A DNA stretch of 52,497 bases from Modestobacter marinus (GTDB lineage: Bacteria > Actinomycetota > Actinomycetes > Mycobacteriales > Geodermatophilaceae), in the NCBI RefSeq assembly GCF_019799945.1, contig NZ_JABGCH010000030.1, forward strand, positions 1 to 52,497, in the 5' to 3' direction. The notes below the pieces were generated by a model. It was not told where the DNA came from and did no database searches. It saw only the letters and a program-made list of their open reading frames with translations. Made by a program: the position numbers and the translations under genes. This document shows, one piece after another, positions 9,039-17,190 of the stretch; position 1 is the first letter of the stretch, and every line of letters starts with the position of its first letter.

Positions 9039-9189
9039 GAGGAGAAGGTAGTGGGGAGGACCGGTCAGGGTCCGCGTCCCGGACGGGCAGATGTCACCGA
9101 AACCCGGCTCCGAAGAGCGGGGACATCGCCAGTTGACGGCCGTGGCGGGCGACATGTCGACCGCCGTCCGCCGCGGATCCGTGCCAGGC

Positions 9190-9235
9190 GGCCCCCGGAG
9201 CGGCCATGTTGGCCAACACGGCCGGTCCGGGGGCC
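9190..9235 (-). terminator. long terminator hairpin after pobA
   Basis: GGCCCCCGGA (9190-9199) pairs with TCCGGGGGCC (9226-9235), and the intervening bases continue the pairing with two mismatches to a short TTGGCCAA apex. It begins six bases beyond the pobA stop on the minus strand. The remaining bases between here and 9038 show no gene. Confidence 0.75.
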
Positions 9236-9240
9236 CTTCC

Positions 9241-10413
9241 TCAGCGGTTGAGGGGGAGGCCGGTGTAGTTCTCCGCCAGCTCGCGGGCCGCGGTCTCCGA
9301 CGAGCAGACCCGGTGCAGCTGGGAGAGCTGCAGCTCGGCGTCGAAGTCGTCGCCGGAGCGGTGCAGCATCGAGGTCATCCACCAGGAGAAGTGGGTGCAC
9401 CGCCAGACCCGGGCCAGCGCGCGGTCGGAGTAGCTGTCCACCAGGTCCGGTTGCCCTTCCTGCAGCAGCCGGACCAGCGCCTCGGCCAGCAGGGTGACGT
9501 CGGCGGCGGCCAGGTTGAGCCCCTTCGCGCCGGTCGGCGGGACGATGTGGGCGGCGTCGCCGGCCAGGAACAGCCGGCCGCGCCGCATCGGGGCGCTGAC
9601 GAAGGAGCGCATCGGGAGGATCGACTTCTCGGTGACCGGACCGGTCCGCAACTCCCAGCCGTCGAGGGCGAACCGGGTCGCCAGGCCCTCCCAGATCCGG
9701 TCGTCGGACCAGTCCTCGATCTTCTCCGTCGGGTCCACCTGCAGGTAGAGGCGGGACACCTTCGGCGAGCGCATCGACAGCAGGGCGAAGCCGTCGGGGT
9801 GCCAGGAGTAGACGAGCTCGTCCTCCGACGGGGCGACGTCGGCCAGGATCCCCAGCCAGGCGTAGGGGTAGGTGCGCTCCCAGGTGCGGCCCGCGGTGCC
9901 GGCGGTGACCACCGGCCGGGAGACGCCGTGGAACCCGTCGGTGCCGGCGATGACGTCGCACTCGAGCACCTGCGGGGTGCCGTCGGCGTCGGTGAACCCG
10001 ATCCGCGGCGCGTCGCCGTCCACGTCCTCGGGGGTGACGTCGGAGACACCGAACAGCAGCGGCGGGCCGCCGTCCAGCTGCGCCCGGATGAGGTCCTTGG
10101 TGACCTCGGTCTGCCCGTAGACCCACACCTTCCGGCCGCACAGCGCCGGGAAGTCCAGGTGGTGCCGGACGCCGGGGTACTGCAGGTGGATGCCGTCGTG
10201 CGGCAGGCCCTCCCGCTGCAGCCGGTCGCCGACGCCGGCGTCGATCAGCGTCCGGACGGTGTGCTCCTCGAGGATGCCTGCGCGGATCCGTGCCTCGACG
10301 TACTCCCGGGAGCGGCTCTCCAGGACGACGGTGTCGATGCCGCGCAGCTGCAGCAGCCGCGACAGCAGCAGTCCGGCCGGCCCGGCCCCGATGATCCCCA
10401 CCTGAGTGCGCAC
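9241..10413 (-). CDS. pobA: 4-hydroxybenzoate 3-monooxygenase
   Basis: An FAD-dependent class A hydroxylase that converts 4-hydroxybenzoate to protocatechuate using NAD(P)H and O2. The 390-residue length matches the family. FAD motifs are GAGPAGLLLSRLL near residue 9, the DG motif in GTDGFHGVSR near residue 160, and LFLAGDAAHIVPPTGAKGLN near residue 280. It starts at GTG. Its product feeds the pca operon on the other strand. It lies 75 bp downstream of the PIG-L gene and the IclR gene in the same direction, so it may share their transcript or have its own promoter. Confidence 0.95.
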   Translation of the reverse strand: MRTQVGIIGAGPAGLLLSRLLQLRGIDTVVLESRSREYVEARIRAGILEEHTVRTLIDAGVGDRLQREGLPHDGIHLQYPGVRHHLDFPALCGRKVWVYGQTEVTKDLIRAQLDGGPPLLFGVSDVTPEDVDGDAPRIGFTDADGTPQVLECDVIAGTDGFHGVSRPVVTAGTAGRTWERTYPYAWLGILADVAPSEDELVYSWHPDGFALLSMRSPKVSRLYLQVDPTEKIEDWSDDRIWEGLATRFALDGWELRTGPVTEKSILPMRSFVSAPMRRGRLFLAGDAAHIVPPTGAKGLNLAAADVTLLAEALVRLLQEGQPDLVDSYSDRALARVWRCTHFSWWMTSMLHRSGDDFDAELQLSQLHRVCSSETAARELAENYTGLPLNR

Positions 10414-10488
10414 GGCCAGAGTGTGACGGCCGCGACGGGTGGGCGGCGACCCTCGGCTTCCGGTGGGCGGAACGGGCGTCGCCTGCCG

Positions 10489-12237
10489 TCAGCCGATGTC
10501 CGCCCACGGGGTCCAGGTCCCGTCGGGCTTCCGGGTCCGCCACCGGAGGACGTCGTCGGCGTGCACGGCGGCGACGACGAGCCGCCCGTCGCGGGTGGCC
10601 ACCGCGATCGGGGAGTCGACGAGCTGCCCGCCCAGGGAGGTCCACGGGCCGTACGGGGAGTTGGGCCGCCGTTGCAGCGCGACGGACGCTCCGCCGTCCC
10701 GGTCCCGGACCGCCGTGGCGATCGTGCCGGCGCTCGTCGTGGCCGTGGCCGGCTGGCCGAGCCCCCCGGTGCCGTCGAGCGTGGTGCTGGCGGTCCACCG
10801 GAGGACGGCGTCCTGCCAGGTGACGGCGACGGCCGCCGTGCCCGCCCGGCGGTAGTGCACCTCCAGCCGCCCGTCCGCGTTGAACGCCAGGGTCGGCGGG
10901 CCGGCCGGGGGCAGCGCGGGGACCGTCGCCCGGGCCAGGCGGCCGTTCGGGCCGGTCTGCCGCCAGGCGACCAGCCCGGTGCGCGTGGCGGCGACCACCA
11001 CGATGTGGCCGACGCCGTCCAGGACGGCGGTGCACGGGTCCTGCAGGTCGCTGTCGCCGAAGTCGGTCCACTCCGCCCAGCCGCCGCCGATCCGCTGCCA
11101 CCGGCTGGACAGCCCGCCGCGCGCGTTCACGGTGAACACCTGCAGCCGGCCGTCGGCGTTGCACGCGAGCACCGGGGTCCCGACGTGGCGGGCCGCGTCG
11201 CCGGGGTCCGGTGTGCCGAGGTCGGTCCAGCTCCCGCCGGAGGCCGGTCGGGTGAGGACGCGGTGGTCGGTCGTGCGGGCCGCCAGGTGGATGCCACCGT
11301 CGAGGCGCCGCAGGGTGGTCACCGCGCGGATGTCGGCACCCAGGTCGACGGGGCCGTCCCAGGAGCCGCCGTCCCCGGTCCAGGACAGGGCGCGGCCGGC
11401 GCGGACGACGACCAGGTGCAGTGTGCCGCCGGCGTCCACCGCCGACCAGGAGGTGCCGGCCGGGTGCCGGTGGTAGGCGCGGTCGGTCCAGCCCCAGGCG
11501 TCGACGGCGGCGGGGTCCCAGGGCTGGTACTCGTCGGCGAACAGCCTGCGCTTGTGCTCGCGGGTGGCCGGGTCGAGGTCGACCGGGAGCTGGCTGATGC
11601 CGTAGTCGCGGTGCTCGGTGACGTGCGGCAGCCGGTCGCGGGTGCTGGTGCGGTACCGGTCGACGGCCTGGACGGCGAGCGCCGCGGCGGCCCGGTGGTC
11701 CGGGTGCGACGGGGGGACGTCGTACCGGGGGTCGGCGGAGAGCTCGGTGAGGTGGAGCTGGGTGGGCCGGTACCGGTGCAGCAGCGCCGCCAGGACCGCC
11801 ACGGTGGTCCCGGCGTCGTAGGGCTGGGGTGCGCGGACCAGCCCGTCCGCCGCCGGCACGGTCGAGAGGGTGGCGCCCGTGGCCAGCGCGGCGAGCTGAC
11901 CGTCCGGGAGCCCGAGGAAGACCAGCCGCACCGCCGGGCGGTCCCGCAGCCGGAGCTCCTCGACCTCACGGCCGGCGACCCGGACGACCCGGCCGACCCA
12001 CTCGCCCTGCAGCGGCCGGTCGCCGACCCCGGCGGACACCCGGTGGGCGTCCTGCACGCCGCGCTGCCGGTCGCGCACCCGGTCGGCGGCCGCGGTCCCG
12101 GTCAGGCCGGCCTGCCCCGCGGTGACGTAGACGACGGTCGTGGGGAGCCCGGCCCGGATGCCGGTGTCCAGGTCGGGGTTGAGGAAGAGCAGGTCGTCGT
12201 CCGGATGGGCGACGACCGCCAGCACGGCCGCGGGCAC
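10489..12237 (-). CDS. PIG-L family deacetylase with propeller-like C-terminal repeats
   Basis: A 582-residue, two-part protein. The N-terminal 270 residues are a LmbE/PIG-L zinc deacetylase: HPDDD at residues 11-15 holds metal ligands, and HPDHR lies further on. The rest consists of repeated beta segments (WTDLG, WTDFG, WTSLG, WTPWAD with intervening NADGRLQVF, NADGRLEVHY), like PLL/tectonin-type beta-propeller lectins. No signal peptide is visible from this GTG, so the location is uncertain. The GTG lies nine bases beyond the iclR stop. Its position inside a 4-hydroxybenzoate/protocatechuate cluster is unexplained: the family acts on N-acetyl sugars, not on aromatic acids. Confidence 0.8.
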   Translation of the reverse strand: MPAAVLAVVAHPDDDLLFLNPDLDTGIRAGLPTTVVYVTAGQAGLTGTAAADRVRDRQRGVQDAHRVSAGVGDRPLQGEWVGRVVRVAGREVEELRLRDRPAVRLVFLGLPDGQLAALATGATLSTVPAADGLVRAPQPYDAGTTVAVLAALLHRYRPTQLHLTELSADPRYDVPPSHPDHRAAAALAVQAVDRYRTSTRDRLPHVTEHRDYGISQLPVDLDPATREHKRRLFADEYQPWDPAAVDAWGWTDRAYHRHPAGTSWSAVDAGGTLHLVVVRAGRALSWTGDGGSWDGPVDLGADIRAVTTLRRLDGGIHLAARTTDHRVLTRPASGGSWTDLGTPDPGDAARHVGTPVLACNADGRLQVFTVNARGGLSSRWQRIGGGWAEWTDFGDSDLQDPCTAVLDGVGHIVVVAATRTGLVAWRQTGPNGRLARATVPALPPAGPPTLAFNADGRLEVHYRRAGTAAVAVTWQDAVLRWTASTTLDGTGGLGQPATATTSAGTIATAVRDRDGGASVALQRRPNSPYGPWTSLGGQLVDSPIAVATRDGRLVVAAVHADDVLRWRTRKPDGTWTPWADIG

Positions 12238-12246
12238 CGGCGCGGC

Positions 12247-13023
12247 TCAGCGGAACTCGGCGGTCCGGGCCAGTGCGCGGCCGATGCCGCGGGCCGCGAC
12301 CTGCAGGACCGGGGCGAGGCGGCCGACGTCCCGGCGCCCGGAGGGCACCACGATGCCGAGGGCGGCGACGACGACCGGGCCGGCCGGGCGCTCCACCGTG
12401 ACCGGCACGGCCACCGAGGCCGCGCCCAGGCTCATCTCCTCCGACGTGCGCGCCGACCCGCGCCGGCGCACCTCGGCGAGCTCGCGGAGCAGCAGCCGGG
12501 GGTCGGCGACGGTGTGCCGGGTCTCCCGGCTGAGCCGGTGCAGCACCTGGTCGAGGACGTCGTCGGGCGCCGACGCCAGCAACACCTTGCCCACCCCGGT
12601 GGCGTGCAGCGGCAGCCGGCTGCCCACCTGGCTGACCACCGGGACCGACTCGCGGCCGGAGATGCGCTCCACGTAGAGCGCCTTGAGCCCCTCCCGGACG
12701 GCGAGGTGGACGGTGTCCCGGGTGGCGGTGTGCACGTCGAGCAGGAAGGGGGCGGCGACCTGGCGCAGCTCCAGCTGCACCGGGGCCAGCAGGCCGAGGT
12801 CCCAGAGCTTGCGGCCGATCTCGTAGCGGCCGTCCGGCCGGCGGGACAGCGCTCCCCAGACGACGAGCTCGGCGAGCAGCCGGTGGGCGGTGGTGAGCGG
12901 GGTGCCGGACCGGGTGGCCACCTCGGAGAGGGTCAGCCGGGGATGCCGGACGTCGAAGGCGTCCAGGACGCCGAGGGCCCGGGAGGTGACCGACCGCCCC
13001 GCGGTGACCGCGCCACCCGCCAT
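12247..13023 (-). CDS. IclR family transcriptional regulator (PcaR/PobR-like)
   Basis: A 258-residue regulator with an N-terminal winged helix (LGVLDAFDVRHPRLTLSEVA, then TPLTTAHRLLAELV) and the IclR effector domain (TVHLAVREGLKALYVERI, LPLHATGVGKVLLA). By position, divergent from pcaH and upstream of pobA, it most likely controls both in response to an aromatic ligand; this is inference from context. The minus strand upstream has TAGGGT at 13068-13063 and a palindrome at 13034-13050 lying between that box and the ATG, which suggests autorepression. GCAGGGG just before the ATG may serve as the ribosome site. Confidence 0.88.
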   Translation of the reverse strand: MAGGAVTAGRSVTSRALGVLDAFDVRHPRLTLSEVATRSGTPLTTAHRLLAELVVWGALSRRPDGRYEIGRKLWDLGLLAPVQLELRQVAAPFLLDVHTATRDTVHLAVREGLKALYVERISGRESVPVVSQVGSRLPLHATGVGKVLLASAPDDVLDQVLHRLSRETRHTVADPRLLLRELAEVRRRGSARTSEEMSLGAASVAVPVTVERPAGPVVVAALGIVVPSGRRDVGRLAPVLQVAARGIGRALARTAEFR

Positions 13024-13033
13024 GAGCCCCTGC

Positions 13034-13050
13034 TTTCATCCAGTGGAAGA
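13034..13050. promoter_or_regulatory. candidate IclR-type operator
   Basis: TTTCATCCAGTGGAAGA contains TCCA-G-TGGA (13039-13047), extended imperfectly to about 15 bp. It sits in the iclR leader, 30 bp from the pcaH -10 box, where an autoregulated IclR protein would bind. Confidence 0.4.
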
Positions 13051-13079
13051 TGCGACTTGGGCACCCTAGCTCTGGGCCG

Positions 13080-13085
13080 TACGGT
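13080..13085 (+). promoter_or_regulatory. -10 element of the pca operon
   Basis: TACGGT lies seven bases before the ATG of pcaH. It sets the start at 13093 inside a much longer open frame and suggests a leaderless operon message. Confidence 0.5.
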
Positions 13086-13092
13086 CCGGAAC

Positions 13093-13860
13093 ATGACCGG
13101 GACCACATCACGGGAGCCGCGTCCGGCGTCGGACAGCGCGCTCGTCCTCCCGCGTTACCTGCGTGAGGGCGAGGGCCGGCGGACGCCGCTCGACTACCCC
13201 GGGTACCGCAGCACGGCTCTGCGCGCGCCGCTGCGCACCCCGGTGGACCTGCCGCACCGGCTGACCGAGATCACCGCGCCGGTACTGGGTGAGGACCGGG
13301 TGGGCCCGCTGGACGCGGACCTGACGCTGCGGATGGGCGGCGAGGCGCAGGGCCAGCGGATCATCGTCTACGGGCGGGTGCTCGACAGCGACGGCCGCCC
13401 GGTGCCCGACACCCTCGTCGAGGTCTGGCAGGCCAACGCGGCCGGCCGCTACCGGCACGTGATGGACAACTGGCCCGCCCCGCTGGACCCGCACTTCGAC
13501 GGGCTCGGCCGGGTGCTCACCGACAGCCTGGGCCGGTACGAGTTCACCACCATCAAGCCCGGTGCCTATCCGTGGGGCAACCACCACAACGCCTGGCGGC
13601 CGGCGCACATCCACTTCAGCCTCTTCGGCCGGGCGTTCACCCAGCGCCTGGTCACCCAGATGTACTTCCCGGACGACCCGCTGTTCGGCCAGGACCCGAT
13701 CTTCCAGTCGATCCCGCCGGTCGCGCGGCACCGGGCGATCAGCCGGTTCGACCTGGAGCGGACCCAACCGGACTGGGCGCTGGCCTTCGAGTGGGACATC
13801 GTCCTGCGCGGCACGGAGCAGACGCCGTTCGAGACCGACGACGACGGAGACGTGGCCTGA
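13093..13860 (+). CDS. pcaH: protocatechuate 3,4-dioxygenase beta subunit
   Basis: The iron-bearing subunit of the intradiol dioxygenase that cleaves protocatechuate to 3-carboxy-cis,cis-muconate. The 255-residue product has GRPVPDTLVEVWQANAAGRY, the tyrosine ligand segment GAYPWGNHHNAWR, and RPAHIHFSLFG with the two histidine ligands; the first tyrosine ligand is probably in the GRYRHVMDN region. First gene of a rightward operon; its stop overlaps the pcaG start by one base (TGATG). Confidence 0.95.
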   Translation: MTGTTSREPRPASDSALVLPRYLREGEGRRTPLDYPGYRSTALRAPLRTPVDLPHRLTEITAPVLGEDRVGPLDADLTLRMGGEAQGQRIIVYGRVLDSDGRPVPDTLVEVWQANAAGRYRHVMDNWPAPLDPHFDGLGRVLTDSLGRYEFTTIKPGAYPWGNHHNAWRPAHIHFSLFGRAFTQRLVTQMYFPDDPLFGQDPIFQSIPPVARHRAISRFDLERTQPDWALAFEWDIVLRGTEQTPFETDDDGDVA

Positions 13861-14564
13861 TGACGGTCGAGGGTGATGGGGTGGCGGCGGCGCACGCCTC
13901 GCCGCTGGTGCGGGACGCGGTCGACGTCGAGGTGCGGCGCCCGGGCATCCCCCGGCGGGGCACGGGCTTCCTGACCGAGCCCCTGCGGTTCGGCACCACG
14001 CCCAGCGCCACGGTCGGCCCCTACCTGGCCATCGGGCTGACCTGGGACGACGGCCCGTACGCCGTCCCGGAGGGCACCCCCGGCGCGATCTGGCTGCGCG
14101 GCCGGGTCTTCGACGGCAACGGTGACCTGATCCCCGACGCGATGATCGAGACCTGGCAGGCCGACCCGGAGGGGCGCTTCGCCCACCCGGACGACCCGCG
14201 CGGCGCGGTGACGCACGACCCCGGTTTCCGGTGGCTCGGCCGCTCGCACACCGTCGAGGGCGGGGAGTACGCCGTGCTGACGCTCAAGCCCGGCCGGGTG
14301 CCCGACGGCGAGGGCGGGCTGCAGGCGCCGCACGTGGACGTGTCGGTGTTCGCCCGCGGACTGCTGGACCGGGTGGTGACCCGGATCTACTTCGCCGACG
14401 AGGCGGAGGCCAACGCCGAGGACGTCGTGCTGCGCTCGCTGCCCGACGACGCGGCGCGGGCCACGCTCATCGCCCGGCCCACGGACGACGGCTACCGGCT
14501 GGACATCCACCTCCAGGGCTGCGCCGACAAGGGCACGGACGAGACAGTCTTCTTCGCGGTGTGA
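13860..14564 (+). CDS. pcaG: protocatechuate 3,4-dioxygenase alpha subunit
   Basis: A 234-residue partner of PcaH. It shares the fold (GDLIPDAMIETWQADPEGRF; APHVDVSVFARGLLDRVVTR) but has VDVSV where PcaH has HIH, so it lacks the iron-binding histidine pair, as expected for the non-catalytic alpha chain. Start ATG overlaps the pcaH stop. It is followed 37 bp later by pcaB. Confidence 0.95.
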   Translation: MTVEGDGVAAAHASPLVRDAVDVEVRRPGIPRRGTGFLTEPLRFGTTPSATVGPYLAIGLTWDDGPYAVPEGTPGAIWLRGRVFDGNGDLIPDAMIETWQADPEGRFAHPDDPRGAVTHDPGFRWLGRSHTVEGGEYAVLTLKPGRVPDGEGGLQAPHVDVSVFARGLLDRVVTRIYFADEAEANAEDVVLRSLPDDAARATLIARPTDDGYRLDIHLQGCADKGTDETVFFAV

Positions 14565-14601
14565 GCGGCGACCTGCGGGCCCGACCCGCCAGGATGACCG
14601 C

Positions 14602-15930
14602 GTGACCGGACTGCTCGACTCGACGTTTGCCCGCGGCCAGGTCTCCGGCGGGGACGTCTGGCTGGTGGCGCTGCTGGAGGTCGAGGGCGCGCTCGCCCGC
14701 GCCGCCGCCCGGGTGGGCCTGGTCGCTGCCACGGCGGCCGACGAGGTCAGCCGTGCCTGCGGCGAGCCCGGGCGGCTGGACCTCGCCGCGGTCCACGCGC
14801 GGTCCGCGGACGCCGGCAACCCGGTCCCGCCGCTGGTGCGGGCACTGCGCGACGCGGTGGGTCCGCACGCCGCGCGAGCCGTGCACGTCGGGGCCACCAG
14901 CCAGGACGTCGTCGACACCGCCGCGGTGCTGCTCGCCCGCCGCGGCCTGCAGTTGATCGACGCGGACCTGGCCGCGGCGGCTGAGGCGTGCGCCCGGCTG
15001 GCCACCGAGCACCGCGACGACGTGCTGATGGGCCGCACCCTGCTGCAGCAGGCGCTGCCGGTGACGGTGGGCCTCAAGGCCGCCGGGTGGCTGACCGGGC
15101 TGGACGGCGTGCGCGCCCGGGCCGCGGCGGTCGCGGCGGAGCTGCCGGTGCAGTACGGCGGCGCGGTCGGCACCCTGGCGGCCAGCGGCGGGTCCGGCGT
15201 GGACCTGCGGCGGGAGCTGGCCACCGAGCTGGGGCTGCAGACCACCCCGCTGCCCTGGTTCACCGTCCGGCTGCCGATCGCCGACGTGGCCGGCGTGCTG
15301 GGCGCGGCCGCCGGGGTCGTGGCCACCATCGCCCTGGACCTGGTGCTGCTGGCGCAGACCGAGGTCGCCGAGGCCGCGGAGGTCGCGCCGGGCCGGGGCG
15401 GGTCCTCGGCGATGCCGCACAAGAACAACCCGGTGGCGGCGATCTCCGCCCGGGCGTGCGCCCGCCGGGCCCCCGGACTGGTCTCCACCCTGTTCGCCGC
15501 GATGGAGCAGGAGCACGAGCGCGGCGCGGGCACCTGGCACGTGGAGTGGCCGACGCTGACCGAGCTGCTGGGCACGGTCGGCTCCGCGGCCTCCTGGCTC
15601 GCCGAGGCGCTGGGCTCGCTGCGGCTGGACACCGGCCGGATGGCGCAGACCGTCACCGCGGCCTCGGACCCGCAGCTGGCCGGTGCCCTGGCCGAGGCGC
15701 TCACGCCGTCGCTCGGCGCCGACGCGGCACACGACGCGGCGGCCGCGGCCGTCCGCCGGGCCGTGGAGGAGGGACGGCCGCTGGCCGACGTCGTCCTGGA
15801 ACGCCCGGACGTCGACGGCGCGGCGCTGGTCGCCGACGCAGCGCCGGACGTCGGTGAGGCCGGCGCCCAGGTGGACGCGGCTCTCGCCGCGCACGTGCTC
15901 ACCGTCCAGCAGCTGAGAGGATCGGCATGA
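14602..15930 (+). CDS. pcaB: 3-carboxy-cis,cis-muconate cycloisomerase
   Basis: A fumarase/aspartase superfamily enzyme that lactonises 3-carboxymuconate to 4-carboxymuconolactone. The 442-residue product carries the superfamily signature GGSSAMPHKNNP near residue 268 and the earlier motif VHVGATSQDVVDTA near residue 95. GTG start. Its last codons overlap pcaD by four bases (ATGA), so the genes are coupled. Confidence 0.94.
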   Translation: MTGLLDSTFARGQVSGGDVWLVALLEVEGALARAAARVGLVAATAADEVSRACGEPGRLDLAAVHARSADAGNPVPPLVRALRDAVGPHAARAVHVGATSQDVVDTAAVLLARRGLQLIDADLAAAAEACARLATEHRDDVLMGRTLLQQALPVTVGLKAAGWLTGLDGVRARAAAVAAELPVQYGGAVGTLAASGGSGVDLRRELATELGLQTTPLPWFTVRLPIADVAGVLGAAAGVVATIALDLVLLAQTEVAEAAEVAPGRGGSSAMPHKNNPVAAISARACARRAPGLVSTLFAAMEQEHERGAGTWHVEWPTLTELLGTVGSAASWLAEALGSLRLDTGRMAQTVTAASDPQLAGALAEALTPSLGADAAHDAAAAAVRRAVEEGRPLADVVLERPDVDGAALVADAAPDVGEAGAQVDAALAAHVLTVQQLRGSA

Positions 15931-16730
15931 CAGCGGTCGAGGTCGACGCCACGGTGGACGGCTCGGAGGACGCTCCGGTCGTCGTCCTGTCCAACTCCCT
16001 GGGTGCCACCCGCGCGATGTGGGACCCGCAGGTCCCGGCCCTGACCGAGCGGTACCGGGTCGTCACCTACGACACCCGGGGGCACGGGACGTCGCCCGCC
16101 CCGGCCGGTCCGTACACGCTCGACGACCTGGTCGACGACCTGGTCGCGCTGCTCGACCGGGTGGGCGCCGAGCGCGCCCACGTGGCGGGGCTGTCGCTGG
16201 GGGGCATGACCGCGCTGCGGCTGGCCGCCCGGGAGCCGCAGCGGGTCCACCGGCTCGCCGTCCTCTGCTCGTCGGCGAAGACCGAGCCGCAGGGCTTCCT
16301 CGACCGGGCCGCCGCCGCCCGGACCGCCGGGACGGCGTCGTTCGCGCCCTCCGTCGTCACGCGCTGGCTGACCCCGCCGTACGCGGCCGGGCACCCGGAG
16401 CTGGTCGCCCGCCTGGAGGCGATGATCGCCGGCTGCGACGACCAGGGCTACGCCGCGTGCGCCGAGGTGGTCGCGCGGATCGACCTGCGCGAGGACCTGG
16501 CCCGGATCACCGCCCCGACGCTGGTGGTCTCCGGAGCGGAGGACCCGGCCCTGCCGCCGGCGCACCAGGAGGCGATCGCCGCGGGGCTCCCCGGCGCGGA
16601 GCTGCTCACCCTCAGCCCCGGGGCGCACCTCGCCAACCTCGAGCAGCCGCTGCGGGTCACCGGGGCGCTGCTCGGCCACTTCGACGCGGCAGGACTCGGC
16701 CGTGGGGACACAGCAGGGGACGAGCGATGA
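15927..16730 (+). CDS. pcaD: 3-oxoadipate enol-lactonase
   Basis: An alpha/beta hydrolase of 267 residues that hydrolyses 3-oxoadipate enol-lactone to 3-oxoadipate. The nucleophile elbow is GLSLGG near residue 90, the acid is probably in VVSGAEDPALPP, and the histidine is in SPGAHLANLEQP. It overlaps pcaB before it and pcaC after it. PcaD and PcaC are often fused (pcaL) in actinobacteria; here they are separate but overlapping genes. Confidence 0.92.
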   Translation: MTAVEVDATVDGSEDAPVVVLSNSLGATRAMWDPQVPALTERYRVVTYDTRGHGTSPAPAGPYTLDDLVDDLVALLDRVGAERAHVAGLSLGGMTALRLAAREPQRVHRLAVLCSSAKTEPQGFLDRAAAARTAGTASFAPSVVTRWLTPPYAAGHPELVARLEAMIAGCDDQGYAACAEVVARIDLREDLARITAPTLVVSGAEDPALPPAHQEAIAAGLPGAELLTLSPGAHLANLEQPLRVTGALLGHFDAAGLGRGDTAGDER

Positions 16731-17128
16731 CCGAGCCGGGACCGACCACCGACGACGCCCGCCGCGACGCCGGCATGCGCACCCGCCGCGAGGTGCTCGG
16801 CGACGCGTGGGTCGACCGGGCGGTCGCGGGCACCACGCCGTTCACCGCGGACTTCCAGGACTACATCACCCGCACCGCGTGGGGGGACATCTGGCAGCGG
16901 CCGGGCCTGGCCCGGCGGGACCGCAGCCTGCTCACCCTGGCCATCACGATCGCGCTGCGGCACTGGGACGAGTTCGAGCTGCACGTGCGCGCGGCGAAGA
17001 ACAACGGTCTCAGCGACGAGGAGATCGCCGAGGTCATCCAGCACGCGGCCGTGTACGCCGGCGTGCCCGCGGCCAACCACGCGTTCAAGCTGGCCCGGAC
17101 GGTGCTCGAGGAGCTGCGCGGGCGTTGA
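16727..17128 (+). CDS. pcaC: 4-carboxymuconolactone decarboxylase
   Basis: A 133-residue AhpD-like decarboxylase that turns 4-carboxymuconolactone into 3-oxoadipate enol-lactone. Characteristic segments are FTADFQDYITRTAWGDIW, LALRHWDEFELHVRA-like ITIALRHWDEF, and EVIQHAAVYAGVPAANHAF near the C-terminus. It starts inside the pcaD stop (ATGA). No pcaIJ or pcaF follows, so the last steps to succinyl-CoA and acetyl-CoA are encoded elsewhere. Confidence 0.93.
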   Translation: MTEPGPTTDDARRDAGMRTRREVLGDAWVDRAVAGTTPFTADFQDYITRTAWGDIWQRPGLARRDRSLLTLAITIALRHWDEFELHVRAAKNNGLSDEEIAEVIQHAAVYAGVPAANHAFKLARTVLEELRGR

Positions 17129-17140
17129 CCCGCTGCCCGA

Positions 17141-17176
17141 CCCGGGCCGTCGGTGGGGGAACAGCGACGGCCCGGG
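17141..17176. terminator. terminator of the pca operon
   Basis: CCCGGGCCGTCG (17141-17152) and CGACGGCCCGGG (17165-17176) form a perfect 12-bp stem with a 12-nt loop between convergent pcaC and the ScyD-like gene. Confidence 0.75.
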
Positions 17177-17190
17177 CCAGGGGTCAGGGG

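Noticed and set aside
9091-13092. Very long plus-strand open frame before pcaH
   Set aside because: It is antisense to pobA, the PIG-L gene and iclR, has no domain and is proline/glycine/arginine-rich. High GC keeps antisense frames open. Only the part from 13093 is pcaH.
13566-16679. Long minus-strand frame opposite pcaG, pcaB and pcaD
   Set aside because: Low-complexity Ser/Ala/Arg translation with no domain, lying exactly opposite well-supported pca genes.
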